Positions 35,762-45,106 of a DNA stretch of 64,000 nucleotides are shown one piece after another. Source of the stretch: Flavivirga amylovorans (GTDB taxonomy: Bacteria; Bacteroidota; Bacteroidia; Flavobacteriales; Flavobacteriaceae); the NCBI RefSeq assembly GCF_030540875.1, contig NZ_JAUOEM010000001.1:744001-808000 (forward strand). Direction: 5' to 3'. The notes beneath the pieces are model-generated. The model was not told where the DNA came from. It ran no database searches and saw nothing but the letters and a program-made list of their open reading frames with translations. Position numbers and translations under genes: made by a program. How positions within the stretch are numbered: position 1 is the stretch's first letter; each line of letters begins with the position of its first letter.

Positions 35762-36402
35762 TGAGTACGATTAAATACATATTATTTGATGCAGCAAATA
35801 CTTTAATTCATAAACCAAGTTTATGGCTAAATTATATTCAAGCTCTAAAAGATTTTGGTTATAATGTCTCAGAAAAGGAATTAAAAAAAAGGCACAAATT
35901 ATTATCAGAATATATTAAATTTCCAGACATTACATCACAGGATTTCTATAATACATTTAATAAAGAACTCATTAATGCTTTTGGAATAATCGATACTCCA
36001 GAATTATTAAATAATATATTTAATACTTGTAAATATTTACCATGGGAAGCTTTTAACGATGTAAAGTATATCTCTAATTTTAGTTCCTGTAAATATGGTG
36101 TATTGTCAAACTTTAATTCAGGCTTAAGAAGTATACTAAAAGAAAAAATAGAAGATATAAATTTTGAACATGTTATTATTTCCGAAGAAGAAAAAGTAGC
36201 GAAACCGAATATTGAATTTTATAAGATAGCTTTGAAAAAAATAGGGTTAAAAGCTAGTGAAATATTATTTATAGGAGATTCGTTAAAACTGGATATTAAG
36301 CCGGCATTAGAGGTAGGGTTTAAGGTGCATTTAATTGATAGAGATTGCATTTATACTAGTTCTAAATATAGAATAGAATCATTTAAAGATATACGTATTT
36401 AA
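35761..36402 (+). CDS. HAD-family hydrolase
   Basis: A 213-residue HAD protein with cap domain. Motif I is LFDAANTL, where the usual second Asp is Ala, so it may be a weak or non-phosphatase member. Motif II lies in GVLSNFNSG. Motif III is the Lys in KVAKPNIEFY and motif IV is FIGDSLKLDIKPALEVG. ATG 35761 overlaps the ATP-grasp stop by one base; a TTG one codon earlier is less likely. Tight coupling suggests that it works with the ATP-grasp ligase and SDR on the same intermediate. Confidence 0.8.
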   Translation: MSTIKYILFDAANTLIHKPSLWLNYIQALKDFGYNVSEKELKKRHKLLSEYIKFPDITSQDFYNTFNKELINAFGIIDTPELLNNIFNTCKYLPWEAFNDVKYISNFSSCKYGVLSNFNSGLRSILKEKIEDINFEHVIISEEEKVAKPNIEFYKIALKKIGLKASEILFIGDSLKLDIKPALEVGFKVHLIDRDCIYTSSKYRIESFKDIRI

Positions 36403-36412
36403 TAATAAAGCT

Positions 36413-37351
36413 ATGGTGAATAAAAAACTGTCATTTGTAGTTCCGGTTTATTTTGAAGAAGAAGTTATTTCCAGATTTATTATGGAAATGACAGAAGAAC
36501 TGAAAAACCTTTCGATTAGCTATGAAATAGTTTTTATAGATGATGGGAGTACAGATAATACCGTTTCAATTATTAAACAAGAAGCTTTAAATAACTCTAA
36601 CATAAAACTTGTTGAATTATCATATAATCATGGTAAGCAGGCAGCTTTAACGGCGGGGATAACACATGCTACGGGAGATTATTTATTATACATGGATCCT
36701 GATTTACAAGATCCACCTACAGAGATAGGACGTTTTATCACTGAAATAGAGAAAGGGTACGATTTGGTTTTTGGAATTAGAAAAGAAAAAAAAGATTCCT
36801 TTATAAATAAAATGTTTTCAAAAATATTTTGGGGAACATTAAGAAAGTTCACAGGATTGAAATTACCCGAAGGCCTAGCCGTTATGCGTATTTTTAATCG
36901 TAGGTTTGCAGATAAATTTTTAGAATATAAAGAACAGAATAGATTTATTGAAGGTATTTTTATGCATATAGGGATGAAACAATCTGCTATAGAAATTGAT
37001 CAACGGGAACGTTATGCAGGAACCAGTAAGTTTAACTTTAGAAAAAAAATGGAATTGGCTTTTAATGCCATTTTTGATTTCTCTGAATTACCTTTAAGAT
37101 TGGCAGTAAAACTAGGAGTGACTTTTATACTAATAGGCATTGTAATGCTTACGATTATTGTATTTCTAAAATTATATTTAATCGATTTTCAATCGGGTTG
37201 GCCATCTATAATTAGTGCATTAATTATAGCGACAGGAGTGCAGTTGTTCTTTATCGGTATTGCAGCATTATATATTGGAAAAATATATAAAGAATCTAAA
37301 GGCAGACCCTTATTTTCAATTAAAGAACTTACAAACCTAAATGATAGATAA
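36413..37351 (+). CDS. Polyprenyl-phosphate glycosyltransferase, GtrB/ArnC/DPM1-like (GT2)
   Basis: A 312-residue membrane-anchored GT2. The GT-A domain has LSFVVPVYFEEEVISRFI, IVFIDDGSTDNTVSII, ELSYNHGKQAALTAGITHATGDYLLYMDPDLQDPP with the D-x-D, then QRERYAGTSKFNFRKKMELA, a hallmark of this subfamily. Two membrane helices follow (about 228-252 and 262-290). It should transfer a sugar from UDP or GDP to polyprenyl phosphate on the inner face, giving a donor for the GT-C-like proteins at 26896 and 39092 (inference). Confidence 0.88.
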   Translation: MVNKKLSFVVPVYFEEEVISRFIMEMTEELKNLSISYEIVFIDDGSTDNTVSIIKQEALNNSNIKLVELSYNHGKQAALTAGITHATGDYLLYMDPDLQDPPTEIGRFITEIEKGYDLVFGIRKEKKDSFINKMFSKIFWGTLRKFTGLKLPEGLAVMRIFNRRFADKFLEYKEQNRFIEGIFMHIGMKQSAIEIDQRERYAGTSKFNFRKKMELAFNAIFDFSELPLRLAVKLGVTFILIGIVMLTIIVFLKLYLIDFQSGWPSIISALIIATGVQLFFIGIAALYIGKIYKESKGRPLFSIKELTNLNDR

Positions 37352-37354
37352 GGT

Positions 37355-37987
37355 ATGAAAAAACTAGCGATTATAGGTGCGGGAGATTTAGGGCAACAAA
37401 TAGCTTATCACGTTGCTCAGGACAATCAATTTGAAGTTGTAGGTTTTTTTGATGATTTTGCTGCGCAAGGTACTATAGTAAAACAGATTAAAGTTTTAGG
37501 TAAACTTAAAGATGTTGGAAATTATTTTGCGAATAAAGTATTTGATGAAGTAATTATTGGAATTGGATATAAACACTTGGCTTTTAGAGAAGATTTATAC
37601 AATTCTTTAAAAAACACTATTCCTTTTGCCACATTTATACATTCATCTTGTTATGTAGATGCTTCATGCTCTATAGGAAAAGGGGTTTGTATATTTCCAG
37701 GAACCGTTATTGATCAACAAGTAACTATAAAAGACGATGTTTTTATTAATGTAAGTTGTACCATTGCACATGATTCTACAATAGATAGGCATACATTTTT
37801 GTCACCTAGGGTTGCAATTGCAGGGTTTGTAAATATTGGTAAACGTTGTAGCATAGGTGTGAATTCAACTGTGATAGATAATATTAATATAGCTGATGAT
37901 GTGCAGATAGGTGGTGGTACAGTGGTCATTAAGCAAATAGAAAAATCAGGATTATATGTAGGTAATCCATCAAGATTTATAAGATGA
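37355..37987 (+). CDS. NeuD/PglD-type sugar O- or N-acyltransferase
   Basis: A 210-residue acetyltransferase. An N-terminal Rossmann-like sugar-nucleotide domain (LAIIGAGDLGQQIAYHV, VVGFFDD) is followed by a left-handed beta-helix of hexapeptide repeats (ASCSIGKGVCIFPGTVI...) with the general base in TIAHDSTIDRHTFLSPR. The family includes NeuD and PglD, which acetylate sialic acid or 4-amino-sugars using acetyl-CoA. It overlaps the WecE-like aminotransferase gene by 4 nt, which favours N-acylation of the amine made by that enzyme over sialate O-acetylation. Confidence 0.85.
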   Translation: MKKLAIIGAGDLGQQIAYHVAQDNQFEVVGFFDDFAAQGTIVKQIKVLGKLKDVGNYFANKVFDEVIIGIGYKHLAFREDLYNSLKNTIPFATFIHSSCYVDASCSIGKGVCIFPGTVIDQQVTIKDDVFINVSCTIAHDSTIDRHTFLSPRVAIAGFVNIGKRCSIGVNSTVIDNINIADDVQIGGGTVVIKQIEKSGLYVGNPSRFIR

Positions 37988-39099
37988 TACCATTTAATAA
38001 ACCATATCTAACAGGTAAAGAAACCCAATATATCGAAGAGGCAGTGAAGCTTGGTAAAATATCTGGTAACGGTGATTTTACTAAGAGATGCCAAAGTTAT
38101 TTTGAGAGCACTTTTGGTTTTAAAAAAGCATTACTCACTACTTCTTGTACAGATGCTTTGGAAATGTGTGCTATGTTAGCCAATATAGAACAAGGCGACG
38201 AAGTTATTATACCCAGTTTTACATTTGTTTCTACAGCACTGGCTTTTATCCGTCAAGGAGCAATTGTAACTTTTGCTGATTCTTATTCTGACAATCCAAA
38301 CATTGATGCGACTAAAATAGAAGCCTTAATTACCTCAAAAACAAAGGCTATTGTTGTTGTACATTATGCTGGCGTTTCATGTGATATGGATACAATTATG
38401 GATATTGCTATGCGACATAATCTACTAGTAATTGAAGATGCAGCGCAAGCTATTTGTTCTAAATATAAAGGAAAAGCTTTAGGATCAATTGGTCATATGG
38501 CAGCTTTTTCATTTCATGAAACAAAAAATATTATTTCTGGAGAAGGAGGTTTGTTGGCAATTAATGATGAACATTTTGTTAACAGAGCAGAAATTATCTG
38601 GGAAAAAGGGACTAATAGAGCAGAGTTTTTTAGAGGAGAAGTAAATAAATATGGATGGGTAGATACTGGGTCTTCATTTTTACCTTCAGAAATTATTTCA
38701 GCGTTTCTATGGGCACAAATAGAAAATATAAATGATATCCAGAATAAAAGGTTGGCTCATTGGGAGTATTATCACAAAGGCTTAAATGATTGGGCAAAAA
38801 ACAATCAAATTAAAATAATGCCAATTCCTGAAACAGAAACAAATAATGCACATATGTTTTATTTGATTTGTAAATCTGAAGAGCAGCGTAAAGCATTAAT
38901 AACTCATTTGAAGGATAGAGAAATATACGCTGTTTTTCATTATTTGAGTCTACATGCAAGTGATTATTATAAAGAAAAACATGACGGAAGAGTATTGCCA
39001 AACAGTGATAAGTTTACAAATCAATTATTAAGATTACCCATGTTTTATGAATTAAATCCAGAACATATTGTAAAAAACGTAATTACATTTAATGGATAG
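37984..39099 (+). CDS. wecE: dTDP-4-amino-4,6-dideoxygalactose transaminase, WecE/RffA-type
   Basis: A PLP-dependent sugar aminotransferase (DegT/DnrJ/EryC1/StrS family), 371 residues. It follows the WecE pattern closely: start IPFNKPYLTGKE, SGNGDFTKRCQSYFE, LTTSCTDALEMCAML, IIPSFTFVSTALAF, VVHYAGVSCDMDTIM and VIEDAAQAICSKYKGKALGSIGHMAAFSFHETKN, with the PLP lysine in HETKN. WecE makes dTDP-Fuc4N from dTDP-4-keto-6-deoxyglucose. The dTDP-sugar genes rmlA/rmlB are not in the window. The acyltransferase directly upstream would complete a Fuc4NAc-like donor. Confidence 0.87.
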   Translation: MIPFNKPYLTGKETQYIEEAVKLGKISGNGDFTKRCQSYFESTFGFKKALLTTSCTDALEMCAMLANIEQGDEVIIPSFTFVSTALAFIRQGAIVTFADSYSDNPNIDATKIEALITSKTKAIVVVHYAGVSCDMDTIMDIAMRHNLLVIEDAAQAICSKYKGKALGSIGHMAAFSFHETKNIISGEGGLLAINDEHFVNRAEIIWEKGTNRAEFFRGEVNKYGWVDTGSSFLPSEIISAFLWAQIENINDIQNKRLAHWEYYHKGLNDWAKNNQIKIMPIPETETNNAHMFYLICKSEEQRKALITHLKDREIYAVFHYLSLHASDYYKEKHDGRVLPNSDKFTNQLLRLPMFYELNPEHIVKNVITFNG

Positions 39100-40306
39100 A
39101 TTGGAATATGCTTTTAAGCGAATTTTTATAGTAGGCATTCTTTTTTATGTTGTCTGTACTGCAATATATATAATTAATATTCCGGTAGGGAGAGGAGATG
39201 AACAACTTTTTATCAATGATTTAAGTTTAATTGATACCGATGGATGGTTAGTTGCTATAAAGAAAAGTATCTCCATACCTTATATGCTTTTAGCATATCC
39301 GTTAACCTTAGTTTTTAAAAAACATATAGCTCTAAGACTCGTTAGTTTACTAGTAACTATAATGGTTGGTATTTATTTTTGGAAGCGTAATAAGCCATCT
39401 TTCTTTTTCTTTGCAGCCATTTTATTTTACTTATGCACCACGATTTTCTTTTTTTATGGTACTAACGATGCGTTATATTCCATGTCATTGATAATTTTTT
39501 TTAATGAGGTTTTTCAGCTATATAAAAATAACACTTTTAATAGCAATGTAGCATTTGTAGCCTTGGCTACTGCTTTTTTTACAAGGGCATTGACTATCAT
39601 ATATTTTCCTATAATACTACTAGCCTTTTTTATAATATTTAAGCATAAGAATAAAATAAAATTAAAGTTTTTATACCCTTTATTATTTGTTTTTGCTTTA
39701 TTGTGTTTTAACCTTCCTTCTCTAAAGGAAAAAGGAACACTATCCTACGATTTAAAAGCTCCACCAGAGTCTGTTAATGTTAATTGGGCACAAAGGCAGT
39801 ACCTAGCTCAGTTACTTGTTAATAAAGGTGATTTAAAAAAAGGAAAGCATCCAACATGGCTGGATACGCAAACTTATGTAGATATCAATGGAGAAGAGTC
39901 TTTACCTAAGAGTATTTTAGAAAGCCTTGTATTTGATTTAAGTCTTACTATAAATGAGTTTTTTAAAGATGTTTCATTTGCTACACTATCTTCATTTAGG
40001 CAGTTAGGATTTATACTTGTCCTTATTATTTTTCTGCCTTTAGTAAGATTAATTAAAAAAAGAAGCATAGATTATAATATGTTTATTCCGGTATCAGTGA
40101 TAATTATGCTATTTGTTTTTTCTTTAATTATTATTTCTAATGTAGAATTAAGATGGCTAGCACCAGTTTTTATGATGGCATTCGTTTGGTATTTTGATTT
40201 AGAAGAAAGTAGAGCTATATCAAGGAAATTTATTACTATTAACTATTTAGTTTTTATAGCACTTACTTTTTATGGAGGTCTAAAAATGTTTAATAAAATT
40301 TTATAA
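39092..40306 (+). CDS. Polytopic membrane protein, GT-C-like
   Basis: A 404-residue hydrophobic protein with about nine to eleven helices. After the first helix the loop reads PVGRGDEQLFINDL, an acidic D-E pair where GT-C enzymes place their catalytic acids. A large hydrophilic loop lies at about residues 215-290. No Wzy or ligase signature was seen. It begins 8 nt before the end of wecE. A periplasmic glycosyl or side-branch transferase is the likeliest role, but a polymerase cannot be excluded. Confidence 0.5.
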   Translation: MDRLEYAFKRIFIVGILFYVVCTAIYIINIPVGRGDEQLFINDLSLIDTDGWLVAIKKSISIPYMLLAYPLTLVFKKHIALRLVSLLVTIMVGIYFWKRNKPSFFFFAAILFYLCTTIFFFYGTNDALYSMSLIIFFNEVFQLYKNNTFNSNVAFVALATAFFTRALTIIYFPIILLAFFIIFKHKNKIKLKFLYPLLFVFALLCFNLPSLKEKGTLSYDLKAPPESVNVNWAQRQYLAQLLVNKGDLKKGKHPTWLDTQTYVDINGEESLPKSILESLVFDLSLTINEFFKDVSFATLSSFRQLGFILVLIIFLPLVRLIKKRSIDYNMFIPVSVIIMLFVFSLIIISNVELRWLAPVFMMAFVWYFDLEESRAISRKFITINYLVFIALTFYGGLKMFNKIL

Positions 40307-41455
40307 ATGAAAGTAGGTTATATTACATCAGAATACCCTCATACTAAAATAAAACATGCAGCCGGCATAGGTACAAGTATTAAAAACCTCGCAATTGCCT
40401 TGGTTGATAAAGGTATTGATGTTACAGTTTTTGTTTATCACCAGAATAAAAATGACATATTTGTAGATGAAGGTGTAGAAATTCACTTAATTAAAACAGA
40501 ACGGTTTAAAATAGCAACCTGGTTTTTTTATAGAAAGCGTATTCAGAAATATATAAACAACATTGTAAAAAAGAAGCACATACAAATTTTAGAAGCTCCG
40601 GATTGGACAGGAATAACAGCTTTTATGAAATTTAAGATTCCTTTGGTTATAAGGTTTCATGGTAGTGATGCTTACTTCTGTAAGATAGAAGGAAGAAAGC
40701 AAAAATTCAAAAATTTTATTTTTGAAAAATCAGGCTTAAAAAAAGCAAAGGCGTATGTTGCTCCAACTGCCTATGCTGGAAGAGAAACACAGAAAATATT
40801 TGGACTGAATAATAACAAAATAAAAACGATACATTACGGGTTACAGTTAAAACATTTTGTTAATAAAAACCCTGATATTTATAATGAAAATACCGTGTTA
40901 TATATCGGGACGATAATAAGAAAGAAAGGAGTTTTAGAATTAGCAGAAGTATTTAATAAAGTAGTAGAATTCAATCCAAATGCTAAGCTTATTTTAATAG
41001 GTAGTGATGCTCCCGATATTAAGACAGATAGTACTTCAACATACAACCTTATGGAAAATCTTTTTTCTGAGAAAGCAAAGAAACAGAGTAGTTATTTAGG
41101 GAAAATACCATATGCTGAAGTTCAAGAACATATAAAAAATACCCATGTATGTACATTTCCATCTTTTGCTGAAACCTTAGGTATGGTAACAATAGAATCA
41201 ATGGCTATGCAAAAACCTGTAGTAAATACAAGTATAGGTTGGGCTCAAGAATTAATAGATGATGAGATAAATGGGTTTTTAGTACATCCATCAAAGATTG
41301 ATGATTATGCTACTCGTATTATTGAATTGTTTAATGATAAGAGTAAATGTATTGAAATAGGGAGAGCTGCAAGAAAAAAGGTAGAACAACTTTTTGATAT
41401 TGAAAAAAACGCTGATATAAATATAGAATATTATAAAAGTATTATAGAAAAATGA
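40307..41455 (+). CDS. Glycosyltransferase family 4
   Basis: A 382-residue GT-B enzyme: VGYITSEYPHTKIKHAAGIGTSIKNLAIAL with the acceptor loop, VIRFHGSDAYFCKIE, then donor-domain VLYIGTIIRKKGVLELAEVF, KLILIGSDAPD and the E-x7-E region FPSFAETLGMVTIESMAMQKPVVNTSIGWAQELI. Intact family motifs, specificity unknown. It starts directly after the membrane-protein stop and its own stop overlaps the next start (ATGA). Confidence 0.9.
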   Translation: MKVGYITSEYPHTKIKHAAGIGTSIKNLAIALVDKGIDVTVFVYHQNKNDIFVDEGVEIHLIKTERFKIATWFFYRKRIQKYINNIVKKKHIQILEAPDWTGITAFMKFKIPLVIRFHGSDAYFCKIEGRKQKFKNFIFEKSGLKKAKAYVAPTAYAGRETQKIFGLNNNKIKTIHYGLQLKHFVNKNPDIYNENTVLYIGTIIRKKGVLELAEVFNKVVEFNPNAKLILIGSDAPDIKTDSTSTYNLMENLFSEKAKKQSSYLGKIPYAEVQEHIKNTHVCTFPSFAETLGMVTIESMAMQKPVVNTSIGWAQELIDDEINGFLVHPSKIDDYATRIIELFNDKSKCIEIGRAARKKVEQLFDIEKNADINIEYYKSIIEK

Positions 41456-42987
41456 TCCTGCTAGTACATAAGGATAATCGGGTTATAGAAATTATTGATT
41501 TAAAAACTGATAAATCAATAGATTTTACAAACTCAAACCCTGTAGAAGCATTATTTCATGTTGCGAAAAACAACATTGAAAGCATACTTATTTGGTGTCA
41601 TAAATCATTAAAAGAAAACTTAAATATTAATGGGATAGAAACATCATTTCATCTCAAAAATATGATGCTATCTTATTCTACAGAACAGTATGTACCAGAG
41701 CAAATAGGGTATATAGAAGATTCCCCGTTTTTAAAAGTAAATAAAAGAGTAAAATACCCGACATGGCTTATGAGTAATCAAGTAGGGGTAATTCACGCAT
41801 CTCAATTACTAAAATTTGAAAATAAAATAAATTATAATAATTCGTTCGATTTTTTTCTGAATTCGATAGCAAAAACAGGAATGCCACAAGGTTTGTTTTG
41901 TTATTCCGAACCCAAACTCCTAAATGATTTAAATCTTTTAACGGAATCTGGAAAAGCTTCAAAGTTTGAATTATTTAAGTTTGCAAGATTGCATTATAAA
42001 GGTGTATGGAGTTTTTTGTTATTTCTAAACCTTATCGTCTACGAACGAAAGTTTCCGCTTTTTTCTTTTTTTAAAAATGTTTTCAGTAATCAAAAAAAAA
42101 TAAAATTAGAATTTGAGCAAGAACCTCTATCTTTAAATAAAACCAACCTAGGTATTTCCATAGATGTTATTATACCTACCGTAGGAAGAAAAGAATATTT
42201 GCATGATGTGTTAATAGACTTATCGAATCAAACAAAACTACCGGAAAAAGTAATTATTGTAGAACAGAATGAAGATATTAATAGCAAAACAGAATTAGAT
42301 TTTATAGCCAATAATATATGGCCTTTTATGATTATACATAAGTTTATTCATAAAATGGGAGCATGTAATGCACGTAATCTGGCATTAAAAGAAGTGACCG
42401 CTGATTATTTGTATTTAGCAGACGATGATAATAAGTTTAAAAATAATTTACTTGAAGATGTAATAACCAAAATGACGTATTATGACTTAGATGTTATAAC
42501 TATGAGCTATCTTCAGGAAAATGAAGTTGAAATTCATAACAAGCCTTTACAGTGGAGTACTTTTGGAGCAGGAAGTAGTGTTATGGCTTCAAAATTTTTA
42601 GAACAGATTAAATTTAATTTAGCTTTAGAATTTGGCTATGGAGAAGATGCAGATTTTGGAATGCAATTGAGAAACTCTGGTGCAGACGTAATCTATTTTC
42701 CTGATATTAAGATTAAACATTTAAAAGCACCCATAGGAGGATTTAGAACACCATTTAAGCACCCTTGGTTTAAAGAAGAAGTACAACCAAAACCATCACC
42801 CACCGTGATGTTGAATAGAATGAACAATTCTACAAAGCATCAGTTATTAGGTTATAAAACAAAACTTTTTCTTAAATATTATAAATCTCAGAATATTAAA
42901 AACCCTATAAGGTATTTTAAGCTTTTTAAGAAACAATGGCAGTTTAGTCAGTTTTGGGCAAATACTTTAAAAGAACAACATAAATGA
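41452..42987 (+). CDS. Glycosyltransferase family 2 with a large N-terminal domain
   Basis: 511 residues. The C-terminal 280 are a GT2: IDVIIPTVGRKEYLHDVLIDLSNQ, IVEQNED, MGACNARNLALKEVTADYLYLADDD (DxD) and GYGEDADFGMQLRNSG with the catalytic ED. The N-terminal 230 residues end with GVWSFLLFLNLIVYERKFPLFSFFKNVF and look like a degenerate relative of the GT-A acceptor half, but I cannot name the domain. ATGA overlaps link it to both neighbours. Confidence 0.82.
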   Translation: MILLVHKDNRVIEIIDLKTDKSIDFTNSNPVEALFHVAKNNIESILIWCHKSLKENLNINGIETSFHLKNMMLSYSTEQYVPEQIGYIEDSPFLKVNKRVKYPTWLMSNQVGVIHASQLLKFENKINYNNSFDFFLNSIAKTGMPQGLFCYSEPKLLNDLNLLTESGKASKFELFKFARLHYKGVWSFLLFLNLIVYERKFPLFSFFKNVFSNQKKIKLEFEQEPLSLNKTNLGISIDVIIPTVGRKEYLHDVLIDLSNQTKLPEKVIIVEQNEDINSKTELDFIANNIWPFMIIHKFIHKMGACNARNLALKEVTADYLYLADDDNKFKNNLLEDVITKMTYYDLDVITMSYLQENEVEIHNKPLQWSTFGAGSSVMASKFLEQIKFNLALEFGYGEDADFGMQLRNSGADVIYFPDIKIKHLKAPIGGFRTPFKHPWFKEEVQPKPSPTVMLNRMNNSTKHQLLGYKTKLFLKYYKSQNIKNPIRYFKLFKKQWQFSQFWANTLKEQHK

Positions 42988-43988
42988 TACGTTTTTCATT
43001 AATAGTTTGTACATATATGCGACCAAGACCATTATTGGATTTATTAAATTCAGTAAAAATACAATCTGTTTACCCTACAGAAGTATTAATAGTTGATGGG
43101 TCTGTAAACGATGAAACCGATAAACTTTTGCATGAAAACAAGTTTGAGAATTTAAAATATTTTAAAGTTGAAGAAAAAAATCGAGGTTTAACAAAACAAC
43201 GTAATTATGGAATTAACTTAGCCTCAGAGACTTCAGAAATTATTTGTTTTTTGGATGATGATATTGTACTGAAAGATAATTACTTTGAAAACCTATTAAA
43301 AACTTATGAAATACAGAAAGATGCTTTAGCTGTTGGAGGGTACATTGATAACAATAATACTTGGAAAAAAGAATCTGTTGAAAAAAGTAAAAATAATTTT
43401 TATTTCGATGGGTGGATGCGCAGTGAGCCATCTAGGTTTAAATTGAGACGATTATTTGGTTTACAGCCAGATAAGATTCCAGGTTTTTTACCAACATTTG
43501 CTCATGGAAGATCTGTCGGTTTTCTTCCACCATCTGGAAAGATTTATGAAGTTGAACAAATTATGGGAGGAGTTTCATCTTATAAAAAGGAAGTCTTTGA
43601 TTCTTTGAAATTTTCAACTTACTTTGATGGTTATGGTTTGTATGAAGATGCCGATTTTAGTTTGCGTCTTTCAGAAATCGGGAAGTTGTATGTTAATACA
43701 TCGGCTCAATTATATCATTATCATGATGATTCAGGCAGACCGAATAAGTATAAATATGGAAAAATGGTTGTTAGAAATGGTTGGTATGTATGGCGAGTTA
43801 AATATCCTAAACCAACCTTTAAAATGCGTTTTAAATGGAACGCTACAGTTTTTTTACTTATAGCTATTAGATTTGCAAATGTTTTTACAAGCAATAAGAA
43901 CAAGCGTAAAGAAGCCTTTACAGAAAGTTTGGGCAGAGTGGTCGGTTGGTATTCTTTAATCTTTAACAAGCCTAGGGTAAAGAAATGA
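42984..43988 (+). CDS. Glycosyltransferase family 2
   Basis: A 334-residue GT-A enzyme with FSLIVCTYMRPRPLLDLLNSVK, VLIVDGSVNDETD, NRGLTKQRNYGINLASETSEIICFLDDDIVL (DxD), IMGGVSSYKKEVFD and GYGLYEDADFSLRLSEIGK with the catalytic ED. A C-terminal basic/hydrophobic region may touch the membrane. Specificity unknown. ATGA overlaps with both flanking genes. Confidence 0.9.
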   Translation: MIRFSLIVCTYMRPRPLLDLLNSVKIQSVYPTEVLIVDGSVNDETDKLLHENKFENLKYFKVEEKNRGLTKQRNYGINLASETSEIICFLDDDIVLKDNYFENLLKTYEIQKDALAVGGYIDNNNTWKKESVEKSKNNFYFDGWMRSEPSRFKLRRLFGLQPDKIPGFLPTFAHGRSVGFLPPSGKIYEVEQIMGGVSSYKKEVFDSLKFSTYFDGYGLYEDADFSLRLSEIGKLYVNTSAQLYHYHDDSGRPNKYKYGKMVVRNGWYVWRVKYPKPTFKMRFKWNATVFLLIAIRFANVFTSNKNKRKEAFTESLGRVVGWYSLIFNKPRVKK

Positions 43989-45106
43989 GGTTTTTAATCA
44001 TATCGCATTCTAAACATAAACAGAGAAGGGATACTTTTTATGGGTATACACCTTATGTTCGTGAAATGAATTTATGGTTAAAACACGTTGATGAAGTTGA
44101 GATTGTTGCTCCGAAAATTAATGATACAATTTCTAATATAGATACAGCTTATCAACATAATAACTTAACTTTTAATCAAGTTTCTTTTATTGAATTTACA
44201 TCATTTAAAAAAACGATTATTTCTTTATTAAGTCTGCCGAGAATAATCTTTACACTATTTAGAGCTATTAAAAACGCCGATCATATTCATTTACGTTGTC
44301 CTGGTAATATTGGATTGCTAGGTTGTTTAGTCCAAGTTTTTTTTCCTCAGAAAATAAAAACAGCGAAATATGCTGGTAACTGGGATCCAAAAAGTAAACA
44401 ACCTATAAGTTACCGTATTCAAAAATGGATTTTAAGTAGCAGATTGCTTACCAGAAACATTCAGGTACTTGTATATGGAGATTGGAAAAACCAAACAAAA
44501 AACATAAAACCGTTTTTTACAGCGAGCTTTTATAATTCTGAAATAGAGCTTCCGACAGAACGACATTATGATGATAAACTAAATTTTGTTTTCATAGGGA
44601 GCTTAGTTAAAGGAAAAAGACCTTTATTGGCTATTAAAATTATTGAAAAACTAAGTAAAGAATCAAAACAAGTTTCTTTGGAGCTTTATGGTGATGGTAT
44701 TTTAAAAGCAGAATTAGAACATTACATTGCAAGAAAAAAGTTAGAGCGTATAATAACTATAAAAGGAAATAAGAAAAAGGATGAGATAAAAAACGCTTTA
44801 AAAAGCGCTCATTTTTTATTACTTCCATCAAAATCTGAAGGATGGCCAAAGGCCGTTGCAGAAGCTATGTTTTTTGGAGTGATACCAATAACAACAAAAA
44901 TCTCTTGTTTACCTTTTATGTTAGATACAGAGAAACGTGGTATTTTAATAGAACCTGTTATAAATAATGCAGTTGATAATATTAATACGTATTTAGAAGA
45001 TAAAAACAGATTAAAACTAATATCTGAATCTGCAAGTAATTGGTCTCACAATTATACTTTAGATACTTTTGAAGCCGAGATTGTTAAATTATTAAAACAC
45101 TCATGA
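43985..45106 (+). CDS. Glycosyltransferase, GT-B fold (GT4-like)
   Basis: A 373-residue enzyme. N-terminal MRFLIISHSKHKQ and YTPYVREMNLW; the donor domain has LNFVFIGSLVKGKRPLLAIKII, VSLELYGDGILKAELEHYI, ITIKGNKKKDEI and LLLPSKSEGWPKAVAEAMFFGVIPITTKISCLPFML with the E-x7-E catalytic/nucleotide motif. Specificity unknown. ATGA overlaps at both ends. Confidence 0.87.
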   Translation: MRFLIISHSKHKQRRDTFYGYTPYVREMNLWLKHVDEVEIVAPKINDTISNIDTAYQHNNLTFNQVSFIEFTSFKKTIISLLSLPRIIFTLFRAIKNADHIHLRCPGNIGLLGCLVQVFFPQKIKTAKYAGNWDPKSKQPISYRIQKWILSSRLLTRNIQVLVYGDWKNQTKNIKPFFTASFYNSEIELPTERHYDDKLNFVFIGSLVKGKRPLLAIKIIEKLSKESKQVSLELYGDGILKAELEHYIARKKLERIITIKGNKKKDEIKNALKSAHFLLLPSKSEGWPKAVAEAMFFGVIPITTKISCLPFMLDTEKRGILIEPVINNAVDNINTYLEDKNRLKLISESASNWSHNYTLDTFEAEIVKLLKHS

